A stretch of 64,000 nt of DNA from Eonycteris spelaea. Taxonomy: Eukaryota; Chordata; Mammalia; Chiroptera; Pteropodidae. The position numbers and the translations under genes were made by a program. Below the pieces are notes generated by a model. That model did no database searches and was not told where the DNA came from. It saw only the letters and a list, made by a program, of their open reading frames with translations. Position 1 is the first letter of the stretch. Every line of letters starts with the position of its first letter. Of the stretch, positions 45,691 to 58,195 are shown one piece after another. The stretch spans positions 41,152 to 105,151 of the forward strand of contig PUFA01000712.1 of NCBI GenBank assembly GCA_003508835.1. Direction: 5' to 3'.

Positions 45691-46298
45691 AGAAGTGAAC
45701 ATGACGGTAGGTGGACTATGCACGTCACTACATGGACTGAGGAACTGGTTGACAAGTAGATTGGATCTCGGGTTTTGAGGAAGATACTTGTGGCACCTGG
45801 AGAAAAAGAACCGAAGAGGGTTATGAAAGACAGAGACGCAATGAGTCTGCTGTTACCTGGAAAACCAAGTGGAGCGTTAATAAGATTTCAATGTATTTGA
45901 AAGAAGGGGGCTTTTGCTCTGAGTCATTCCCACTACTGTACATTTCTCCTGATGGTGTCCCAGGGGGCGCTGTGGACCCACAGGAGGTGAGCAAGGCCTG
46001 CAGCAAATTCAGACTTGATGGCCCTGAAGGCCGCTCACTGGCCTGAGTTAGTTTACAGCAGGTGCTTCCTCTCAGGGAGCGACTCAGAGCTCACGGGCAC
46101 CCCAGGCCTTCTGACAATGCAGCTCATCCTGGGCTGAGGACACAGAGTCATTTGGGCAGGGAGGGACCTAAAGGCCTCAGATATGCGTCAAGCATGACCC
46201 CAACAGAAATCCTTACCCCAGGGAGCTGAGGGAGATAAAAGAGACATCAGAGTGTCCAGTGTCAGCTGGGGCCAGAGTGTCCCTGAAACGCCTGCACC

Positions 46299-46731
46299 AT
46301 GGCTTAGATGCCTCTTCTCCTCCCCCCGTCCTCACTCACTCCCAACTTCACGGTGTTCTCAGAGACCTGCCCTTGAGGGACCCTCTGCTTCCGTCCTCAT
46401 TCTTGACATGTGTCTGCGTTCATTTCAGGTTCTACTTCTCAGGCTGTGGTGACTCAGGAACCTCCCTGACCATGTCCCCAGGAGGGACGGTCATCCTCAC
46501 CTGTGGCCCCAGCACTGGAGCTGTCACCAACGATCACTAGTCATCCTGGTTTCAGCAGAAATTGGGACAAGTCCCCACAACACTTGTTTATGACATAAAC
46601 AAGAGAAACACATGGTCACCTGCCCGATTCTTTGGCTCCATCCTTGGGGCAAAGCTGCCCTGACCCTCTCGGGGACCCAGCCCGAGGACGAGGCCGAGGA
46701 CTACTGCGGGCTGGTGCACAGCGGTGCTCGG
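46299..46731 (+). pseudogene. IGLV7-like pseudogene
   Basis: Leader begins ATGGCT but the Trp codon is TAG. The V exon starts at 46,429 after CATTTCAG and reads STSQAVVTQE, loses one base, then MSPGGTVILTCGPSTGAVT, the IGLV7 signature. An in-frame TAG interrupts CDR1 before WFQQK. One more base is lost at 'ccttggggcaaag', and framework 3 ends EDEAEDYC. No clean octamer is found; a degenerate ATTTGGGC lies near 46,150. Confidence 0.85.
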
Positions 46732-46770
46732 CACAGTGGCCTTCATGTCAGAAAGCAGGACAGAACCTGC
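46732..46770 (+). other. RSS of IGLV7-like pseudogene
   Basis: Perfect CACAGTG, but at the 23-base spacing the nonamer reads AGAACCTGC; a better match, ACAGAACCT, occurs two bases earlier. Likely weak. Confidence 0.6.
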
Positions 46771-47770
46771 CCTCGGCCCAGCCTGGTCTATGAACCATCT
46801 CATGGGTTGAATGTCACATGATCAGGTGACTCCTCTCTCCAGGCGGTCCCCATGAGAGAAATGTGACTTAACTCTTCCAGTTAAACCAGAGCTCTCTGAT
46901 TTTATAATCCACAGGGAACAGCGAGAGCTGGACCAGCTGAATAGGCAGAGTCAAAGGTTTTTCCTCCAGAAGAGATGTCCCAACGATGGGCTTTGCCAGC
47001 TAAGAATCAAGGGGAAAACACCTCAATTTTCTGTATCGTTATAAGTATAGTTTTTCATCACATTTCGTTTTTAATCTCATTGAATTAAATTTAGGAAATA
47101 TGGATGTTACAGTTTCTTTAGAAACTTGACTTTTCATTCTGTGAATTGTTAACAGGTCTGCTCTGAAATGAGTCCTCACTGCCTAACGTACACCTCTCCA
47201 GAGAAGTGCTCGTGAGACACTTGCTGTTTAAAGGAAAGATCCAGGACTCCGGAAATTTTTACAATCAGCTTCCCGAATCCAGAGGAGGAAGGTGTGACAG
47301 CACCAGCAGTGATCAGGATGCCCCTCGTGGGGTTTCACAGGGCAGGACCAGTCCCATGATACAACACTCATGATAAATAATATGAATAAATAAACAAGCA
47401 AGTGTTTTAGGGAAAACTTTATATGCCTTATTCACCTGAGAACAGGGGGTGTTTCTTTACCACTGCTTTTCCAGCCATTTACTTACCACAATTTCCATCG
47501 ACGTTCTCTTGGCAATAGCACAGATTAAATACACTTCTGATTTTACTTTCATCTTCAGAATGACATTAAGAGTTATTTTTAAAATCTATTTTATTGAGGT
47601 GAATTTTATGGAAAATGATATACATGCTATTTAAGTGGGTACATAGTGGACCAGTATATGAATTCTTAATCAATTTCTATCAGAGCAACTTGAAAACTTA
47701 TGTCATTTCATCTTAGAGCTTTTTGCAAATTTTTCCTCATTAGACTTAGGTAAATGTCAGAACAATGTCA
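46771..47770. other. Inter-V DNA, no gene recognised
   Basis: No exon supported. Bases about 47,570-47,700 ('attttattgaggtgaattt' then a gatatacat block) resemble an antisense L1 3' UTR. Confidence 0.45.
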
Positions 47771-48555
47771 TTTAGCCACAGCCCTTGCAGACATGTCACT
47801 GGGAGCCTAGGGACAGACGCCTAGGTGGGAATCTCTACTCCCAGGACCTGGAGAACTTGGTGAGCGGGAGAAAATACAGACCACAAGGACTTACACAGCG
47901 TCGCCCTCGGGGGCTGCACGGAAGGGCGTGTCCTCCCCACCCCTTCCCAGCCCCAGGGAGAAGAGCCCCTACTCCTCAGGACAGTGGGCCATCCCCAGGT
48001 CAGAGAGCTCTGGGCACCTGGGAGGGGACAAATGGTGATTAAACCTGCATCCTGCACAGAAGGGGACATGCGTCCATGGGGACGGTCACTGCCTAGACTT
48101 GATCCTGACCTGAGAGGACTCTGTATGAGACACCACCTCAGTCCGGACCACTGAACAGCCAAGGGAGCCGGGGACTGTCACCCTGAGGAGTTCGAGTGAA
48201 GCCTAAAGATGCCCTGAAGTGATGCGGAGGCCACACAAAGGGACACAGGTCCTGGCCCCATACAAGGGCAGTGAAAAGATCAGTGGGGAGGCCAGTTATT
48301 TCCTATGGGCTCTGGTCACCATGTCACACAATGGTGTGTCTGCGCCTGGACACCAGGGGGCACACTGGGCCTGTTCCTGACATCAAGGTGATCAGAGCTG
48401 GGATCAGCCACCTGGCGGCACTGCCTGGTGCCCTCTCAGGCCTCACAGCTGTGACCTGCCCACGCCACACAGAGCCACCCTGGCCCACGCCCTAACTCCT
48501 TCAGGCAGAGGGGCCTGACCAGGTCCCAGTGAGGGATCAGAAAGCTGGGGGGCTC

Positions 48556-48563
48556 ATTTGCAT
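48556..48563 (+). promoter_or_regulatory. IGLV1 octamer promoter element (middle copy)
   Basis: ATTTGCAT in ctcATTTGCATgagtgg, 107 bases before ATG. Confidence 0.85.
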
Positions 48564-48669
48564 GAGTGGACCCTCCCTCTGGCAGAGCTTGAAGAGGGAG
48601 GGAGACTTGGGGGAAGCTCTGCCTCAGCTGTGGGGACACAGAGGACAGGACTCGGTGATCATCTCCACC

Positions 48670-49125
48670 ATGGCCTGGTCCCTCTCCTCCTCACCCTCCT
48701 CGCTCACTGCACAGGTGACTGGATACAGGGACAGGGGAGGGGCCATGGGAGTCCACATGGGGCCCAGCTCCCTCCTCTTGTCTCTAGCCCCAGCATCACC
48801 ATCTCTGTGTCTCTCCCTCTTCCAGGCTCCTGGGCCCAGTCTGTGCTGACCCAGCCGTCCTCAGTGTCTGGGGCCCTGGGACAGAGCGTCACCATCTCCT
48901 GCACTGGAAGCAGCTCCAACATCGGAAGTTATGGTGTGAGTGGTCCAGCAGCTCCCGGGAACGGCCCCCAAACGCCTCATCTATGGTACAGCAATCGACT
49001 CGGGGGTCCCGACGATTCTCTGGCTCCAAGTCTGGCAACTCGGCCTCCCTGACCATCCGTGGGCTCCAGGCTGAGGACGAGGCCGATTATTACTGTGAGG
49101 CATGGGACAGCAGTCTCAATGCTCG
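48670..49125 (+). pseudogene. IGLV1-like segment, middle copy (several deletions)
   Basis: The leader exon (48,670-48,714) is 45 rather than 46 bases, having lost one C of a CCCC run, so it is out of frame with the V exon that starts at 48,826. The V exon reads [20 protein letters not shown] and [13 protein letters not shown], then breaks in framework 2 and CDR2 through a run of small deletions totalling six bases. Framework 3 is back in frame: [20 protein letters not shown] then DYYC. CDR3 is EAWDSSLNA. All lesions are losses relative to the 55.8-kb copy. Confidence 0.85.
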
Positions 49126-49164
49126 CACAGTGCTCCAGGCCCGTGGGGAAGTGAGACAAAAACC
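49126..49164 (+). other. RSS of IGLV1-like middle copy
   Basis: CACAGTG, 23 bases, ACAAAAACC, fully consensus despite the damaged coding exon. Confidence 0.9.
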
Positions 49165-49479
49165 TGCTGTTTCCTGCAATGGGGCTTCCCTGAGCAGACC
49201 CCACTGCTCTGACCAGACAGCTGCCTTCTTTGTGAGTTTGACCTAAACTTGAGTTTTGAGAGCACCCCAGGGAAATGTTGTCTAGAGAATGTGTCCACAT
49301 CTTTAGAATTCAACCCCAAGTCTGTCCTCGTTGGTGACAGATTAATTTTCTCAAGTTGCGCAATTTTGGGGAATCAAGGTTTGGCTGCACTAGAAACAGA
49401 TACTGTAACACGTTAGGGCACAATGAGGTACACAGAATCCAGCCCCATCTGAATCAGGAAATATCAGTCGTGTCAAGAA

Positions 49480-49671
49480 CGGGTCCCGGTAGCAGGTGCT
49501 GCCAGCAACAGGCCCCAATCCTGCATTTCTCATGATAGGGTCGACCTTCAGGGTCCTGTCTGATTACCTGGCTCGGATCTGGCACCTCAGGCTCCTTAAC
49601 CATCACTGGGCTGAGGCTTTAGGTCAAGGCTGATACTCAGTGCACCTCTGTGACAGCAGCCTCGGTGTTCC
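49480..49671 (+). pseudogene. V-lambda relic (framework 2 to CDR3)
   Basis: 'aggtgctgccagcaac' matches the end of CDR1 and framework 2, followed by framework 3-like 'gattacctggctcggatctg' and 'ctccttaaccatcactgggc'. The Glu-Asp-Glu-Ala motif is reduced to a stop-containing 'ctgaggctttaggtcaaggctgat'. 'gacagcagcctcggtgt' matches a CDR3 of the DSSLS type. No framework 1 or leader found. Confidence 0.65.
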
Positions 49672-49710
49672 CACAGAGCTCCAGGCCTGTGGGGAACTGA
49701 GACCAGAATC
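49672..49710 (+). other. RSS of V-lambda relic
   Basis: CACAGAG, 23 bases, ACCAGAATC. The heptamer has one change; spacing is exact although the coding part is destroyed. Confidence 0.65.
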
Positions 49711-50429
49711 CCGTTTTCATCTGCCAGGAGTGGGAACGCCCAGCAGCACCTGCTCAGCCTGCACCTGTGGCTTCTGCTCCTTCTGATTCTGCTGCCTCCA
49801 TGGGCCCAGCTCATCCAGGTCAGCGCCTGGGAGTGAAGGCTCCTCATCTCCCTTGTGTCCTCAGAGTCATCACAGCAGCAAAGGGTCTCAAAAGAGACAA
49901 GTCTACCTCCCTATCAACTGGGACACCGAGTCTTTGAACGACACTCATGGGCAGAGGTGGGGTTCCAGCCATGGTCATCTCAGACCTGAACTGTGGCCGC
50001 GGATTCCTGCATATTTACCATTGGTCATTTACTTATTTCCAGAAGTTTCCAGAGCTAAGTCATCCTCATTAGTCCTCAGTGTGAATGCCTGTTTCTGCTC
50101 ACGGGAGGTGTCTTCTGTCCCTGCTGCCCCGGCCCCAGAGTGTCTCAGGCTGCAGCATCCATTTGGGGCTTTGGGAATGAGCACGTGTCCATGCCCACGA
50201 TGCGAAGATCTATCGTCCATCACTTCTTGTTCAATTGCATTGTGATGTTTGCAGACAGATGGCGAATAATAATGGAGTTAAAGTCACATTGACCTACTCC
50301 TGGTCTCCGTGGACGTGTCCTCCTCCCCCCCATTAGCTCAGGTGCTGGCTGTAGGACTAAGTCATGTGTGTGGGAGACAGTGTGAATTACCGTATCATAA
50401 ATGTACGTCTGTTTCTATTGTGTGTCTGG

Positions 50430-50765
50430 TTTTACTAGGAATTTGTTTGAAATTTGGTCTAAGACTCTTTCAGGATCTATGAGATTATGTAATTTAACCT
50501 ATGATCTATAGATGTGATGTGTTACACTAAAGGTTGATCAATATGGAACCCAACTTTATGCCTGGAATAAATCGCATGTGGTAATGTTGCATCCATTTAG
50601 TAATCTGATACCGAAACATCTCTGTTAATGTTGAAATTAGAACATTTGTGTCAATATTTTTTAGTATTGCTGTGTGATTTTCCTTTTCTCTATTTCATTT
50701 GTCAGGTATGGATATAATGTTATACCTGCATTCTACAAGAATTAGAAATGTTTCATTTTTTCAAT
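50430..50765 (-). mobile_element. L1 ORF2 fragment, antisense
   Basis: The + strand follows reversed L1 ORF2: 'ttgatcaatatggaaccc', 'tgcctggaataaatcgca', 'agaacatttgtgtcaatat' and 'ttcatttgtcaggtatgga', then 'tacctgcattctacaagaatt'. Heavily decayed. Confidence 0.65.
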
Positions 50766-50821
50766 GTTTTGATGTATGTGCATATATATATCAACACATA
50801 TCTATACATACACTACACATA

Positions 50822-50866
50822 TCTATCTATCTATCTATCATCTATCTATCTATCTATCTATCTATA
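50822..50866. repeat. (TCTA)n microsatellite
   Basis: About ten TATC/TCTA units with one ATC interruption. Confidence 0.95.
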
Positions 50867-53800
50867 TGAAATAAACAAATTGGAACCAGGTGAACCCTAA
50901 AGTTTTGTCCATGTTCCCTATGAAACTCTGTTTTGCCTTTTTTTTGCAGAATATTTCCATCGTAATTTTTCTATTTCTCCTGAGCAAAATCGTCTTATTC
51001 ATTTTTCTCTAGTAGAACAATTTCATATCTTTATAGGGACATGTGTATTTTGACTATTTTTAACAGATGTTCACACTTAGATTTTTTTTTTCATTTTTGT
51101 CCACATGTCACTTCTTACTTTGCATATTTGTGCATTATCCATTTTCATTCAATGTCAGTAATTGGTTGATCTATTCTGTTACTTAAAAAGATGGTTTCCA
51201 CATGCCAATTAGACCTACGGTTTTTCTACTGTCCCCTCACTCATTGTACATTACCGAGAAGATGCTGTTTCCTGCTGGTCCTTTTCCTGCCCCTGACACT
51301 CTCAATGCCCTTCTCTCTGTTACCTTTCTGTTTACCCTACGGGGTCCACAGGGTTCTTATTTTTTAAAAAATTTTTTTCTGTAATTAGACTTTATTTTGT
51401 ATGGAAAATTTCAGTCTGCTGCTATATTGAGCAGAAGATTCAGAGACTTCCTAGCATTGATAACAAAAATTAATCTCTGGTACCACCGAATCTCGGCCCT
51501 CCCCAGTATCTTCTGAGATTCTTGGTCTCAAGAGAGAACCAGGGCTCTGGCATCCCAGCTGCTTCTCTAGGTGCAGCGATGGCTCCATAAGACGAGTTAT
51601 TTGCTAAATTATTTCTTCTTGAGATTAGAGTGGCTTCCACTATCAGATATGGGGTGGCAGGGCCGCTGCTACAGTGTGCCCCAGGTCACTGGGGAATTGA
51701 GGAAACCCCACTACTGGTGCTTCCTGTGTCTCAGTGGGTCCTCACTGCCAGTGGCAACAGCCAGCATCCGGTGACAGCTCCAGCCACTAATGCCCCATAG
51801 CTGAGACCCTGGCAGGTCATGGAGCCGTCACTTAGGGACTTCTGCACCTCATCAGCGCTACGAGTACCTCGAATCCTTGTTCGCAACAAAGAATCTCTCT
51901 AGGATGACAATTCTGGGATAATTTTGTCTCTTACATATGACAGGAGATACAGTCACATGAATGATTCTCCTTGTGGTCTATTGTAGTTAAGAGATATTAA
52001 TCAGGGATTAATCAGGAAATATTAGACTTCCCCAAAATAGCCTAATTTGATGAATATTTAACAGAGAGATATATATTAATTTCTGAGTGCAACATCCTGA
52101 AATCCCAATGGAGAGTGAAAACCATAACCTAATGACAGTGGGAACACTGAGGTCTCTGCAGGAGGTGGCAGGAATAAGGTGGGGATGAAGCTGACCGTCT
52201 GGGGATCCCTCCAGGCTGTGGTGACTCCAGAGGAAAGAACCTGGGATCCAACTGTCCAACCACCCAGACTTCCCTCTCTAGATGTAGGAAAAGGTATCAG
52301 AAGCCCTCTGAGCAGCTTAGTGCCTGCTGTATAATGTAAATACTGGGTTGTGGATCTGTGGCCACCAGAGGGCGCTGTGGGTCTGACTAGAGTGTCAGTT
52401 GTCTGAGAGTGTATATGTAATCTTTCCAGCGGGCCTCATAAATCAAGAGTGTTAGATACTCAGAAATCCCTGTCTGCAGGGGCTGTGGAAGGTTCCAGTG
52501 TGTCCCACTTAATTCAGGGGTCAAAGTCAGTGAAGAAGCTGCTGACTGAGAAGGTAGGACAGATTTCCCACCCCTCCTGAGATGGCCTTGGCCAGCTTCC
52601 AACCATGGTGAGGAAGAAAGGCATGGCTTTGAGGAGTTCCTCACCTACACTCTCAGAAACTCCTTTGTACAGGAAATAATTGTAAAGAGACCTTGGAGGA
52701 GGGTCAGTGAGGCCATGGACGCAGACCACAAGGCCTTAAGACTCCGGCCACTGAACTTTCTCATTGTGAATTACAATCTCCGGTCTATGGGTGAGGACAT
52801 CCTAATATCTCCCAACATTATCTGCAGCTAAGTTTCTGAAATCCCAAGAATACAGAGTCCTTTCCTCCCTGGAAGTTTTCTGGAGCTCGCCCGTCCTCCA
52901 TGGAGGGAAGGACCCTTCCTTTCTCTCGCCCCACTCACTAATGTCCACTCCATAGGAGTCCTAGGACTGAGATGCGCAATTGAGGCTCCAGCATAGGGAT
53001 GAGGCCTTGCTTTGTGCCTTCTGTGGGGAGGGCACTGTGGCAATGTGTGAGGAAGGCTGATTCCTCTGTGGGGAGTCCCCACTGGAGGAATCCCTGCCTG
53101 GGACAGCAGGGGGCGCTGCAAGACTGCTCAGGAGAGGTTCAGCTGGGGATGCTGTCAGCGGGAACCCACTCATCAGTTGTAGTCTGGTGCACTCTACCAG
53201 GTGCTCCCTAGGGTCTCTGGGGATTATTCCCTGAAGCAGGGCATGTAAGACAGAAAGGAATAGAAAAGGGTGAGGGAGAGAGAAATGCCATTTCTTATGT
53301 ATCCCCACATGCTCTTCCTTGTTAAGGTCACTGTGGGGAAAGGCGTCTCCTGCAGGCTATTGTTAGACCTCGGCTGGTCCCCTAAGAAGGGACCTGAGGC
53401 CGGAACACTGTCTTAGGAAGAGACGGAGTCCTCACGGCCACGCTTCTCGCCCTGCCTGGGAACACCGCCCCGTCACCGACTCAGTGCACATTCCTGTGTT
53501 CCGCCTGCAAGTGTGTACGACGGCCCTCAGGCAAGGTCCAGCTCTCTGTGCTTTCAGACGTCACAGTCACCCTGGATGGGGCTGTGGAGTGAAGGTGCAG
53601 GCCGAGGGGCTGTCACAGCTCAGGGACTGAAGTTTCTGGGCGCCTCCTCTTTGGCTGGACATCATCTCTGTACCACTTGAGTTGGTGTGTGTGTTTCTGT
53701 CCCCACGGACCAGGAATCGAGTACAGGTCTCTTCTCCGAGCGGCACTTATCTGCCTTTCAGTCTTCGTCTTGCAGCCAGGTCCCCGGGAACAGTGCGACA

Positions 53801-55701
53801 CCCACAGTCTGAACACTCCGTCGGTCGGCTTGGCCTCCGCTTGACCCAGGGCCCTGTGAACCATGGTGTCCCCACTGCACCCAAATAGAAAAATCCTCAC
53901 GCCCATGACATTCTGCGCTCTAGATGCTCACAGGTCATCACATGGGCGGGGGAGGGGTGCAATTCTCTCCAAACGCTGTCACCGCCCCCTGTCCTCTCTC
54001 AGGCCTATGAAGCTCTGCAGCGAACCCCTCTGCTCCTTCCCGCACCACCTTCTCCTCTCAAGGACGTTCCCACTGCTCCACCACGCCGTTCCTTTTCTTG
54101 ACTTTTGCCGTCGTCATGCACTGTTTCTTCATCCGCACCCAGACTCCCTCTTGACGTGTGTAAGGAATGCCTGTCCTGAGACTCCTTCCCTGAGTCGCAA
54201 GGCTGGAGAGTGCCCAGGCAACGCTCTACTCGTTCAGCATCCTGCATGTTTACTTCTGATTTATTTACTGACTCATTCCCTGTGAAGGACAAGTGTCCCC
54301 ACATGTGCCGGAAGTTAATACGAGGTGAAGTTGCTCCCAGCCCTGGGGCTTCTCATTGCTGGTGGACTGCAGGGCTTCACTCTCCTCTCACCCGCTTCAT
54401 GCACGGCCCCGACTTTTCAACACCGGGAAGAGGAGCTGTCATCGGAGCCCCCCACCAGGGTTCTGCCCCACGTCTCCTACGAGTTAACAGCGGAAACATT
54501 CACACAGTGCCCAAATGCAGAACTTCACATTCATACAGACCCTTCCCTCCTCCCTACCCAACCATCTCCCTGATACCAGCCTTGCAGATTCTCTCTCCAA
54601 ACCTCTTTTACATTCAAATGTTCCTGTCGATATTCACTTCTCCTGTCAGATTTCAATACAATGTGTACCCAGATTGTGTGCTGACACTGTTTTAAATGTT
54701 TATTAAGTGCACATGGCAATATAGTTGATCCATCTCCCATAAAAGAATATTTTCAGAAAAGAAGGGGAAAATGTTGCCGTCCATTGAAGCCGTTAAGAGA
54801 ACTTGCATGTGGCCTCAGTGTGACACACTGCTGTGGGGACGAGGGGAGGGGAACAAATTTACAGGAGTCCACATGATATAAAGGAAGGATGTAGACATAC
54901 CATTATGAAAAAATATCCTAAGAAAATGACACTGGTAGCTTGAAGATGACTCCTAGGTGGGAGTCACTGTTTTCAGGACGTGGAGATCGTGTTTGAGCAG
55001 GTGGGATCTTGACAGACAACGAGGACTTACAGAGCCTCACCCACGGGGATGCTGGGAAGGATGTCCTCCTCACCCCTCCCAGCCCCAGAGAGGAGAGCCC
55101 CAGTTCCTCAGGGCTGCAGGGGATACACAGGGAAGAGAGCCCTGGACACCTGGGTGGAATCACACAGGAGGAAAGAACCTGTGTCCTGCACGAAAGGGGA
55201 CACGCCTCCATGGGGACAGCCACTGCTCTGGACTTGAATCTGATCTAAGAGGACTTCGGATGAGACACCACTTCAGTCCTGACCACTGAACTACCAAGGG
55301 AGTTGGAGACAGTCACCCTGAGGACTCTGAGTGAAGCACTATGATGCCTTGAGTTGAAGTGGAGGCCACATAAGTTGACACGTGGATGACCCTATGCAGG
55401 AGCAGTGGAGGGTAAAGTGAACAGACAGAAGGAGTCTCTGATGGGCTCTGCTCACCAACTCACACAATGATGTGTCTGTGACTGGACACCAGGGGCATGC
55501 TGTCCCGTTCCTTAAATTCTTGGAGTGATCAAAACTGGGACCAGCCACCTGGCACTGCCTGGTGCCCTCTGCTCAGGCCTCACAGCTGTGAAATTCTCAC
55601 CCTTCGGGCCCCATCTAGTCCCGCCCTTGTCCATCCCCTAATTCTCTCAGGTAGAGTGGCCTGACCATAGTCCCAGTGAGGGATCAGAAAGCTGGGGGCT
55701 C

Positions 55702-55709
55702 ATTTGCAT
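55702..55709 (+). promoter_or_regulatory. IGLV1 octamer promoter element (third copy)
   Basis: ATTTGCAT in ctcATTTGCATgagtgg, 109 bases before ATG. Confidence 0.85.
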
Positions 55710-55817
55710 GAGTGGACCCTCCCTCTGCAGAGCTTGAAGAGGGGAGGGAGAGACTTGGGGGAAGCTCTGCTTCAGCTGTGGGGACACAGAGGACAGGACT
55801 CGGTGATCATCTCCACC

Positions 55818-56281
55818 ATGGCCTGGTCCCCTCTCCTCTTCACCCTCCTCGCTCACTGCACAGGTGACTGGATATGGGAACAGGACAGGGGGCCATGGGA
55901 AGACACACGGGGCCCTGCTCCCTCCTGTTGTCTCTAGCCCCAGCATCACCATCTCTGTGTCTCTCCCTCTTCCAGGCTCCTGGGCCCAGTCTGTGCTGAC
56001 CCAGCCGTCCTCAGTGTCTGGGGCCCCGGGACAGAGTGTCACCATCTCCTGCACTGGAACCAGCTCCAACATCGGGGGTAACTATGTGCACTGGTACCAG
56101 CAGCTCCCGGGAACAGCCCCCAAACTCCTCATCTATGATACTAGCAGTCGAGCCTCGGGGGTCCCTGACCGATTCTCTGGCTCCAAGTCTGGCAACTCGG
56201 GCTCCCTGACCATCCGTGGGCTCCAGGCTGAGGACGAGGCCGATTATTACTGTCAGCATGGGACAGTAGTCTCAGTGCTCA
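55818..56281 (+). CDS. IGLV1-like V segment, third copy, open
   Basis: Leader exon 55,818-55,863 ([15 protein letters not shown]), GTGACT donor; V exon from 55,976 after TTCCAG. Reads [78 protein letters not shown] and AEDEADYYC, with both Cys and the Trp in place. The only oddity is a one-base loss right after the second Cys: TGTCAGCATGGG where related copies have TGTGAGGCATGGG, giving QHGTVVSVL instead of an AWDSSLS-type CDR3. Joining can restore frame with J, so it may be functional. It serves as the reference for the damaged copies. Confidence 0.9.
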
Positions 56282-56320
56282 CACAGTGCTCCAGGCCCAT
56301 GGGGAAGTGAGACAAGAACC
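56282..56320 (+). other. RSS of IGLV1-like third copy
   Basis: CACAGTG, 23 bases, ACAAGAACC. Perfect heptamer and spacing, one nonamer change. Confidence 0.9.
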
Positions 56321-56999
56321 TGCTGTTTCCTGTGCAATGGGGCTTCCCTGAGCAGACCCCACTGCTCTGACCAGACAGCTGCCTTCTTTGTATGTTTGAC
56401 AGAAAAGTGAGGTCTGAGACCACAGCACTGTGTTTAGATAATGTGTACTTGTCCTCTCTAAATCATTCCCCAAAGCCTGTTCTTGTTGCCAACACATTGA
56501 CTGGTTTTCTCAAACAGAACAGAAATTCGCAGATGTGGGGCGGGCTGCCCTGGGGATGGAGTCCATGAGGGCTGTGCTGGCGCCAGGGCTGCTGAAGCGT
56601 AATCCACAGACTGGGAGGCTGAACCAGCAGAAAGGTGTGTTCCCACTGGTCTGAGGCGGGAAGTCCAAGATGGAGGTGTGGGCAGGTGGGTCTCTCCTGA
56701 GGCCTCACTCCTTGGTCGGCAGACGATAGCGTTCTCCCCGAGTCCTCACACGGCTTTCTCTCTGCGTGTGCGCTCACCCCTGGTTTCTCCTCCTCTTCTC
56801 ATAAAACAACAGCCCTCATGAGCTCCTTTACCTTAACTTTAGTCATCAACTCAAGGCCTGGCTCCAGAAACAGTCACATTGGGAGTTAGGGTTTCCAAGT
56901 AGGATTTTGAGGAGCACAGTTCAGTCCATACGAAGGGGTCAAAACAAAACCTAGGACACAGAGTCCACCTGTGTCTGACTCAGGAGAGTCTCTATGCAG

Positions 57000-57112
57000 A
57001 TGATGTGCATCCACACCTGTTACTGTACACCTAGTATGTGCCTGACTTGCTCTAGGGGCTCAGGATAGTCTGGAAAAAAACAGGAAGAATCCCATACTCA
57101 CGGAGATGACTC
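57000..57112 (-). mobile_element. L2 LINE 3' end relic (cassette copy)
   Basis: Same relic as at 25,345, duplicated with the cassette: 'ctagtatgtgcctgacttgc' then 'gggctcaggatag'. Confidence 0.55.
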
Positions 57113-58195
57113 CACCTGGGAGAAGAGTGAACAAACAAACCAAATATGGTGTCCCGGCCTGATTTCCCACCTGGGGACAGAATGCCTCTGTGGTCCCAGG
57201 CATCCATCCACTCAGCAAACCCTCCAGGATTAGAGACTCGCCCTCCCTGGCCCATTGGTCAGGAACCCCGGCTTTCAGGATGACCAGATGTGATCACTCA
57301 CACCTTCTCCCCCAACACCACCATGGCAAACAGAAACAGGTTGGTCTGATATGGTCTAGACAACACAGGTCCTGACCCTGGACTTGGAAATGGATTGATC
57401 ACATGCCAACCACGTGGCTGGAGGCTGCGAGGTCCAGACGGAGAGGAAAGACACAAAGTTTTTCCCTAATTCATCCCATCATGAGCATTATGTGTCCCCT
57501 ACCCTCACTGTTAGTTCTTGTTGGGTGTTATTCTGTGGAGGCTGAGACCTGGGCAGGGGACATAGGTCAGGTGACTCCTGTCACATAAAACTTCACTTCT
57601 GCCTCCATGAGCTTTTTAATATCTTGTAAGAGATCAATTTCAGGTAGCATCACACCCACTTCCATATGTGAGCACCAATCTAAATACCGAATAGCCTCAG
57701 GACACATAGAAAGCTGCACAAAAGCCCTTCAAGGTCTTCTGTTCCCTGGCAGAGTCAGAAGAGTGAAGGAGTCTCAAGAGACCACAGTAGCTCCAGTGCC
57801 CCCCATGACTTGGGTGCTTCTCCTCAGTTTAATGCATTTGAGGAATGTTCCAGAGGCCCAGCGCATGAAACTCTGACCCCTTCACCTCAGACCAGGTTCC
57901 TTCTGCTCCCATCCCCAAGACTCTGCCCTCTCAGGTCACCTGGGGTCCTTGCTGAGGATCCCCACCTCACAGTGTCCTGACCACAGGTGGTGCTAGCACA
58001 GTCACCTTCCTCTTCTGCGTCCTGGGAGCTGGCATCAGATGCCGTCTCACCCCAAAAGGACACGTGGTTTCTTTATGCGGCTGCTCACACATCCACCCCA
58101 TCGTAAAAAATCACAATCTCACATTTGCTTTTAGTAAAAGAAGGCAATGAGGAAGGAGTCGCCAGGGGAAAGGCTTATTTAAAATGTCAGCCGCT

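Larger units (their letters stand above)
42760..46140. other. Inter-V DNA with LINE fragments
   Basis: No V exon recognised between 42,760 and 46,140. AT-rich from 43,620 to 44,560. L1 pieces in both orientations lie at 44,440-44,790 and 45,390-45,690. Confidence 0.55.
47770..49240 (+). repeat. IGLV1 duplication unit, partial middle copy
   Basis: From 'gggagcctagggacagacgc' onward this matches 23,305 and 54,930, through the promoter, V segment and RSS. It lacks the outer parts of the two full cassettes. Confidence 0.8.
49711..51975. other. Inter-V DNA, no gene recognised
   Basis: Beyond the L1 piece and microsatellite I see no exon. Bases 51,480-51,600 ('cctccccagtatcttctgag', 'agagagaaccagggctctgg', 'catcccagctgcttctct') weakly echo IGLV5 framework 2-3 and may be a V trace, but support is thin. 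Confidence 0.4.
51980..57600 (+). repeat. IGLV1 duplication cassette, copy B
   Basis: Partner of the 20,711-25,950 cassette. About 53,217-54,600 is private to this copy and replaces the degraded V segment of copy A. I see no gene in that private part. Confidence 0.8.
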
